64,000 nucleotides of DNA, from the NCBI GenBank assembly GCA_944989445.1, contig CALYLW010000212.1, positions 708,001 to 772,000 on the forward strand. The letters run 5' to 3'. Numbering within the stretch: the stretch's first letter is position 1; each line of letters opens with the position of its first letter. The translations under genes were made by a program, and so were the position numbers. The notes beneath the pieces were generated by a model. The model did not search any database and had not been told where the DNA came from. It was given only the letters and a program-made list of their open reading frames with translations. Positions 58,701 to 64,000 of the stretch are shown one piece after another. Source of the stretch: Ampullaceana balthica. Its lineage: Eukaryota; Mollusca; Gastropoda; Lymnaeidae.

Positions 58701-60810
58701 AATGGTATTAAAAAATTACATTTGTAACTTAAAATGTTTTCTCTAAATATTTTTTTTTAGGGGAACGGCTCGTTGGCTTTCATGTCCATGGCTACATTGA
58801 CAATGACAGCATTGTTTTCACGCACGTTGATAATCGTACGGAAGGGTTGATGGTATTTGATGTTCTGGATATTCGGCTCAGTCAAATTCCGATTAAAAAA
58901 CTGTCAGTCAAAACCAACGGAGGAAAGGCGTTAACATTGTGTGAGGTTGAAGTGTATGGAGGTAATTTTTTATCTTAGTCGATAAATATTTTAAGTTTGC
59001 GTTTGAATGGAACATTCCAGGAATAAAAACTCTTCATTGCGGGTCGAGTTTTAGAAACGTGTTTTTTTTCTTTTTTTAAAATTGTATGGTTATAATTTGT
59101 AAGAATTTTTGTTGAAGACGGTAGCATGAATAATTGGATACACTTTTTCAAAGTACGAATAGTTTGAATCAGTAGCAGTGGATTAACCGTACGCTTCTGA
59201 GAGAATGGAGCCTTTTTCGATTTGTTAGCTTAAACGTATTGTATATATGAATTTTAACTTGTGTTTCTCTAGGCTAAAATACAAAATACACAAACAAATT
59301 GTGCAATGAAAACAATAAATTTGAGCTTTATTTTTAGACTGAAACGACTGATTCTCTAGGCTATAACTTTTGGTTCATACTTATTTTTTTTTGCATTTTA
59401 TATTATTTTTATAACAGTTTGAAATCATGATTCCTATTTCAAGTTATTGCTATAAGCTGGCCGTTGCTTTATTATTATGGTATTTAAAGTTTTTGAGAAA
59501 AAAATGTAGATTCCATTTTGTTTCCCTTTTTGTCTTTGTTATGATTATTTTCCCAACAAAAGAAGACATGCATATATTTGTAAAGAGTCATTAATAACTG
59601 AAAAAAAAATATAGCCATTAGGAAATGCTGCAAAAACTTTAAAAAAAAAGATGTGTATTATAATAACCATTGTAAAGTAAGGTCGCCTTTTGACACAATT
59701 TGGCTAGCACAATGCAAAGTCTCTTTAACTTCTTCAACTGATATCAGGTACCTATTAAAATCTGTGTAGACTGAGGAACGCCTTTAATCCTCTAGAAAAA
59801 GGCCCTGCCTGCATGAAAACACGTTGTCACTTGTCTCAACAATTGAGCGCTCTGCAGCTGGACCACAATATTCCTTTAATATATTTATGCTAAATATATA
59901 TATATATATATATATATATTTTAAATCACCATCGTAATTCCATCAATACATATCGTAGGTCTACTGTATTACATTAACATTAATGTCACTATTTTTTAAA
60001 GTTTTCATAACGTTTTTTCTGTCTTTTATTATTTATTTATTATTTACCCTTTGATAAAAAACGAATACTGATTTAAGATTATTTTTTTTCAGATAAGATT
60101 TTATATTCTTGGTTTTGAAATTAGATGCTATTTTTAAATCCTTTATATTAACTCGTGGTGTCTGCGGCCGACCTTGCTTGCTTGCTTGTCGCCAAAACTT
60201 TTGATCGATTTTTAACCCACTTGCTTGCAAGATATCGAGCTGAAATTTTGCAGGCAGTTTCGTACCGATGATAAAAACAATGTATCAAAATTTCAGATCG
60301 ATCGCATGTACCGTAATTAAATTATTGATTTTTTAGATTATTTTATTTATTCCTATGTATCATGCTATTTTTTTAGATAGAGCGTCGCGGTGCGTATTAT
60401 ATTGAACAACCTTTCTGTCGCGCAATAAGGTGCGTATTTTACTGACAACACTTTTTATAAATCTATTCCTGATCGGTGCGCATTATATTAAACACGTTTT
60501 ACGACACAACTGCAATTTTGTATTTTTGGATGGTCTTGCGCTGCATGTTATAATGAACATTCTTTTAGTTACGTCTCATACGTAAAGGATTTATAGTCAA
60601 AAATTTGGTTTTTTACGGTTGTTTTTATTTACGTCATTCTCTTCTTTTTAATTCCTTAAAACAAAAACAACCGAATAGAATGTACTAGCAGCGCATGGGG
60701 TCTGGAGTGTAGATCATGTTCTCACTGCATAGATTCATCATGTAACAAATATAACGGAATTTGCCAAAATGGTTGTTCCTCGCCAAGCATTCCTCCTCCT
60801 TGTACTGAAG
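51874..60810 (+). CDS. Gene F: fucolectin-like/EGF receptor, 3' end beyond the window
   Basis: Seven exons, all phase 1 and a multiple of three (after the first): signal peptide 51874-51931; EGF 52749-52886; divergent lectin-like domain 1 (55669-55851, 57036-57227); F-type lectin-like domain 2 (58194-58412, 58761-58961); EGF 60679-60810; about 374 codons so far. No stop or frameshift, so it appears intact. Further EGF, transmembrane and tail exons are expected to the right; 60811-64000 holds only transposon debris. The order equals that of the first half of gene C/D. Introns carry a foldback element, two solo LTRs, a SINE relic and a MITE. Confidence 0.8.
52636..52700. repeat. TA/TG microsatellite
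   Basis: (TA)n then (GT)n, ending about 50 bp before the first EGF exon of gene F. Confidence 0.95.
52749..52886 (+). CDS. Gene F exon: first EGF-like module
   Basis: 138 nt, phase 1 both ends. GKRLCDIGWFGTECQFKC then CTAKGLCHDSLCQKGWFGHA. The acceptor TTTAAAAG is weak in pyrimidines, but frame, cysteines and the GTAAGT donor fit. Confidence 0.85.
53119..54480. mobile_element. Foldback element with minisatellite arms
   Basis: The left arm (about 53119-53350) is about 14 units of a 15-16-bp repeat, consensus TTCGACCCCGGACG. The right arm (about 54300-54480) is the same repeat in reverse (GGGGTCGAAACGTCC). The outer ends match as inverted GATTAxTCG..CGGACACTTyGACCCCGG. The middle (about 950 bp) includes a GC-richer part (53535-53990) with no recognised ORF. 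The layout is that of foldback (FB/Galileo-like) elements. The frames read through the arms are repeat artefacts. It lies in the intron between the first EGF and lectin domain 1. Confidence 0.8.
55669..55851 (+). CDS. Gene F exon: lectin-like domain 1, first half
   Basis: 183 nt, phase 1 both ends, CATTCAG / GTGAGT. DLAADPDAIISTVPENID, TCMTDNNDSTCYYG and YVFTWLRIALNKD. Matches 22925 and 35115 in the TCxxxxDxxTC and FTW segments. Confidence 0.8.
56633..56926 (+). mobile_element. Solo LTR, forward
   Basis: 294 bp from TGTCACGTGTAAATCGCG to AAAGAGGTTACA, flanked by GTAAT at 56628-56632 and 56927-56931: TG..CA ends and a 5-bp duplication. CACGTG boxes near the start. No internal region remains, so it is a solo LTR. 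Confidence 0.85.
57036..57227 (+). CDS. Gene F exon: lectin-like domain 1, second half
   Basis: 192 nt, phase 1 both ends, ATAACAG / GTATGT. TIVADRSENYQECTNQE, VVIIHCDFGKLIRKLRL and ending LCSFHINGG. A second acceptor nine bases inside (CATCATCAG) is also in frame, so isoforms with or without three residues are possible. Confidence 0.8.
57470..57767 (-). mobile_element. Solo LTR, reverse, same family
   Basis: The reverse complement of the 56633 element, diverged, from TGTAACATCTTTGTG (its 3' end) to CGAGTGAATCACGAGT.. (its 5' end, outermost base changed). Flanked by AATAT at 57465-57469 and 57768-57772, different from the GTAAT of the other copy, so two independent insertions. Confidence 0.85.
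58194..58412 (+). CDS. Gene F exon: F-type lectin-like domain 2, first half
   Basis: 219 nt, phase 1 both ends, TTCAG / GTAAGT. GRNIALRQDATVSSSRGSD, then LAVDGNTNPDFGNKSCTH and ILLYNRNAV. This is the most typical fucolectin sequence here (NVAxxGxATQSS..AIDGN..SCTH..NRGD). The His of the sugar site is present; the R-x-D position reads R-N-A, so the Asp-equivalent is missing. Confidence 0.9.
58761..58961 (+). CDS. Gene F exon: F-type lectin-like domain 2, second half
   Basis: 201 nt, phase 1 both ends. RERLVGFHVHGYIDNDS continues the conserved GERI/L segment and the exon ends KALTLCEVEVYGG, the standard closing strand of fucolectins. One NRT sequon. Confidence 0.9.
59740..59885 (-). mobile_element. 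SINE-like relic
   Basis: Minus strand: GTGGTCCAGCTGCAGAGCGC, TTGTTGAGACAAGTGACAAC, then GCAGGCAGGGCC and GTTCCTCAGTCTACACAG. The head looks like a decayed tRNA promoter region. Recognised by general form only. Confidence 0.35.
60128..60600. mobile_element. MITE, relative of 43740 and 44331
   Basis: Starts AAATCCTTTATATTAACTCG and ends ACGTAAAGGATTTATAG, short terminal inverted repeats. The left 200 bp match 43783-43985. No ORF. It lies shortly before the second EGF exon of gene F. Confidence 0.65.
60679..60810 (+). CDS. Gene F exon: second EGF-like module
   Basis: 132 nt, phase 1 both ends. ECTSSAWGLECRSCSHC, SCNKYNGICQNGC and PPPCTEG before GTTGGT. The last coding exon visible in the window. 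Confidence 0.8.
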
Positions 60811-61029
60811 GTTGGTGATGTATTTAACATAGTCTTTCTTTAAATGTTGTTTAATTCAGTCATCTTTTATGTATACTACTTTTCTTCAATGTGTGTCATT
60901 TCAATTTTCATGAATTTATAATTATTTTAGATATGAATGCTTTGTTAATAAGCTAATTTAAAATCTCATGAGGATTAAAAAAAAATTTATCCCTTTTTCC
61001 AACTATAATAATAATAATAATGTGATCAT

Positions 61030-62230
61030 GTGTAGCAGATGTTCCAAAACCCCCGGGCCGTGGACTGGTACCGGGCCACCAAAGGAACAAATGTTACCGG
61101 GCCACCAAAGGAACATTAACTTTTTTACATTTCATTTATAGTGGTGTATTTTTCCAGGATAAGTTCGTCTTTCCATACACAAGAGGCAAACGATTTTAAT
61201 TAGTTTTGACGGCTACCCATCCAAAGAACATCAATGACACATTAACTCAGATGGAACAACCACCTACAATAAATTTTGCGCTCTTTGTCGACTCTTTCTT
61301 GTCGGCACTCTTATCAGGGCGCTCATTTGTCGATCTTGCCCAATTTTTAAGACAATAGCCATGAACTTCTAGGAGAGGCTGTTGTTGAAAAAGATAGTGC
61401 ATGTTCCATTGTGTGCTAACACTGTAACTAGGCACATTGAGGAAATAGCCCAATACATTGAGACACAATTATTGTATATGAAATAATGCATCATTATGGT
61501 ACACTCTCCGGGTTGACGAATCTACATAAATCAGCAGCAAGACAATATTACTTGTTTTTTTGTGAGAAATATTTATCGTGACGCTGTACATGAGGATTTG
61601 TTATGTGCTCTATCTTTGCCAACAACCAACACGAGAGCTGAACTGTTCAATTTAAGTAAGTGATTTGTTATATATCAGGACAACTAAAATGGAGATTTTG
61701 TGTCGTCATATGCACAAACTGAGCTACTGAGACGTCTGTCCGATTTAACTGCTCGGATGAATGAGGCTGCACCTGAGAGTTAAACTGCACATTGGATCAT
61801 TCAAATTGAGATGTTGGAAAGCTGAAAAATGTCACTAGAATTTAACAATTTATTTATGGATGACGTTAAATTTTTTAACCACATCAAAGCAGAGGTTCTT
61901 AACTAAAACCTGTGAGAAGATGGAGGCAGAGCACAGATGCATTCTTTTGTACACAAAATAAATAATATGATTATCCGGGTAAAATCGCTAACCAGAGTAT
62001 TAGAAATACGAGAGCAATAGCAAATATTTCTTTCAGAAAGAAGTCACGGCTGGAAGCAAATTTCAGTGACAAGGTATAGATCGCAAAACTTGCATAGCCT
62101 TGTGACATATTCAGCCAGCTCATTGAATTCATTATGTCCCTTCAGGGGAAAATAACAACTGTTTCTAAGTGTGCTGACAAAGTAGCTGCATATAAAATCA
62201 AACTGGAGGACTGAGAATGGCATGTGAACA
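61030..62230 (+). mobile_element. Degraded hAT transposase (ZBED/FAM200-like)
   Basis: Scattered frames read SLEFNNLFMDDVKFFNHIK, KMEAEHRCILLYT, LTRVLEIREQ after a frameshift, then KITTVSKCADKVAAYKIKLE. These are the order and style of the C-terminal part of hAT transposases in ZBED8/FAM200-like proteins. Many stops. CCCGGGCCGTGGACTGGTAC near 61052 lies at the left edge. Confidence 0.6.
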
Positions 62231-62237
62231 GAGCCAT

Positions 62238-62823
62238 CCTATATAATAAAAGGCAATTTTCTGGGCGGTCAACGATAGCGATTAAGCCCTAAATCTCATG
62301 TCAATCTTATTTACATATTGAACGACTTTCTAAATGAGTTATTTTTGTGCCGTTATTTTTTCCAGATTGTTTATTTTGAGAGGTGGGCGTTGGGATTTGT
62401 AGTCAAAAAACGTTGTTTTTACGGGTTATTTATTATAACTCTTGACAGACCGCGGTGTGTGTGTGTGGGGGTGGGGGAGGTCGTTTCTCTGGGCAGACCG
62501 GCGGTGTTGGGTGGTAGTGTCTCTGGACAGACAGGGGTGGGTAACTCCCTCCAACAGCCGTCTTGACCGGCATACATGTGCATCACGTCAAAAATACTAT
62601 TCATTACAGTTAAAATAAATAACTCATAAAATCAGAGCTTTTGGTTATAAATCACAACGCGCATAAATAAAAATCAAGTCTTGGAAGAAATACTGCACCA
62701 AAAATAACTCGTTTTGAACGTCCGCGTAAACGTGTTCAATATGATTGGCTGTAGGATTCATGTCTGTTTGAGGGACAACGCGCTATCGATGACCGGACAG
62801 AACATTGCCTTTTATTATATAGG
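62238..62823. mobile_element. Non-autonomous element with about 46-bp inverted repeats
   Basis: The left end CCTATATAATAAAAGGCAAT and the right end ATTGCCTTTTATTATATAGG are exact inverses for 20 bases; similarity continues through CTGxxCGGTCAxCGATAGCG. 586 bp. The interior has a GT/G-rich patch (62456-62480) that creates spurious frames, and a CAAAAAACGTTGTTTTTACG motif like that near 60600. Confidence 0.8.
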
Positions 62824-62879
62824 ATTATAGGATTCCAGCTATTCTGTCTTGTCATTAATTAAGCATTTTATTGATGCTT

Positions 62880-63930
62880 TGCCTAGAACAGTCAATGTTT
62901 CATTACTGTATCTGGGAAGCCTTGCTGTGGACTACTGAATGCTTCCCATTTTAAGTTGACAAAACTATCTGATGGCCGAATGTTTACTTGTGCGCCTGTG
63001 TCCAGTGTGAACACTACTTGTCTCTGCTCAAGCATGAAAACTGCCTTCCATTTTTCTTTGTTCCGTATTGGGTGGGCACAGTTCCTAAGCAAATTGTTTT
63101 TTGACTATAGTCAACCTTATCTTTTGGTTGACAACTTTACAGGTTTTGATATGCATACAGTAGAATGATTCCCGTTTCCACAGTTGTGGTATAATTTTAC
63201 ATTAGCAGGACATTATCTAGGTTCAAGTAATTTGCCACAATATTTAAACTTGCCTGCTTTCACGTGTGTACTTGACCTTACAACTTGCTTCACATGTTGA
63301 ATTGTTGACATGTGGGCGCTTGATTTCTCACATGCAGTTGAATTCGCCATTGGCAAATGCTTTTCGTCATTTAAAGCTTTGAGTTGCCATTCCGATGTCT
63401 CAGCCGCTCTGCATACAATTTCTGCTTTGTTTAAATGCAGGTCTAATTCTCTCAGTAATCTAGCCCTGAGGTATTCATTATTTACTCCAGCCACAATTCT
63501 GTCCTTTATCACAGACTCTGTTAAATTTTCAAATTCACAAGACTTTGCTTTAAGTTTAAGGTCTGTTATAAAATTATCGAAACTTTCTCCCGCACATTGC
63601 TTTCTGGAGAAAACATGCGTCTCTCGACTGTAACATCCTTTCTTGGCAAACAACAACTCCCGAATTTTCTTAACAAAATCTTCACTGAATGGAAATCCGT
63701 GTCACAATCGTCAATTAAAATGTATTGTGCACTTCAACTGCTTCATGTCCTATTACGTGCAGCAGTGTCATGCTCTGCACTTCTTTGTTTTTGTGTCGAG
63801 TCTACTGGTTACCTCGTATAACTGGAAGGACTACTTAAATCTCTTCCAGTGGCCAACAATGTTTCCATTTAGCTCCAGTGGTTGTGGCGGTTGGAGGAGT
63901 CGGTCCATCTGACACCACGTAGAAGTAATT
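62880..63930 (-). mobile_element. Ty3/gypsy-type gag and protease fragment
   Basis: Minus strand, from the right: LELNGNIVGHWKRFK (gag start region), then SFDNFITDLKLKAKSCEF, LTESVIKDRIVAGVNNEYLR and LLRELDLHLNKAEIVCRAAE (capsid C-terminal part), a damaged zinc knuckle (KFKYCGK), and the aspartic protease VVFTLDTGAQVNIRPSD. The frame changes near 63660 and 63210, so it is defunct. No RT lies to its left in the window, so the copy is cut after the protease. Confidence 0.8.
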
Positions 63931-64000
63931 GCAAGTCAAGTAACAATTCTTCAACACCTTGTGGTCTGGATAACGACTGTCTTTAATGAATCCCTTCAAT

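Overview
The window looks like genomic DNA of an AT-rich invertebrate, most likely a heterobranch gastropod mollusc (for example a planorbid-type snail). That placement is inference. It rests on short coding exons in long AT-rich introns, on expanded secreted or membrane EGF/F-type-lectin modules of a kind I associate with gastropods, and on the repeat mix (tRNA-derived SINEs, Penelope-like, APE-type LINE, Ginger/KRBA2-like, hAT and Harbinger-like elements, solo LTRs). There is no sign of prokaryotic organisation.

The backbone is a plus-strand cluster of paralogous genes for modular type-I membrane receptors. The recurring plan is signal peptide, EGF-like module, two fucolectin-like (F5/8 C / F-type lectin) domains each split over two exons, one or more EGF-like modules, a transmembrane exon, and a short tail. 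Almost every intron is phase 1, so modules can be added, lost or skipped without changing frame. Gene A (2753-5648) keeps only its 3' half in the window: last half-lectin exon, EGF, transmembrane segment and a two-exon acidic tail. Gene B (12930-18538) is a dead EGF-only gene, broken by a MITE inside an exon, a stop and a frameshift. Gene C/D (21306-40866) reads as one long gene: the signal peptide half (C) and the transmembrane half (D) join in frame through a 15-nt microexon. It carries one exon whose length breaks frame, and its tail is uncertain. Relic E (46.8-50.1 kb) is a truncated EGF exon and an orphan cytoplasmic-tail exon. Gene F (51874-60810, continuing past the window) has a signal peptide, EGF, two intact lectin-like domains and a further EGF.

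Transposable elements fill the spaces and introns: a Penelope-like reverse transcriptase at the left edge (minus strand); two related Harbinger-like MITEs (1.2 and 14.2 kb); a nearly complete 3.4-kb LINE with a 12-bp target-site duplication (6.2-9.6 kb); a LINE 3' relic (11.4 kb); hAT-like elements (15.7, 26.9, 61-62 kb); a Ginger/KRBA2-like integrase transposon in a TA repeat (29.3-31.0 kb); SINEs (38.0, 39.4, 45.2-46.0, 59.8 kb); an STPR-repeat ORF and Helitron-like fragment (48.3-49.2 kb); a foldback element with minisatellite arms (53.1-54.5 kb); two solo LTRs in opposite orientation flanking one exon of gene F (56.6 and 57.5 kb); a foldback with long inverted repeats (62.2-62.8 kb); and a Ty3/gypsy gag-protease fragment at the right edge (minus strand).

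The most interesting biological signal is the receptor cluster: lectin domains with eroded sugar-binding motifs, paralogues in every state from intact to dead, and duplicated splice sites. It has the look of a fast-evolving recognition-receptor locus, comparable in kind to the polymorphic transmembrane clusters linked to parasite resistance in snails. That comparison is inference. A separate oddity is a stretch of about 500 bases with no cytosine at 2235-2731, which may be an assembly artefact.
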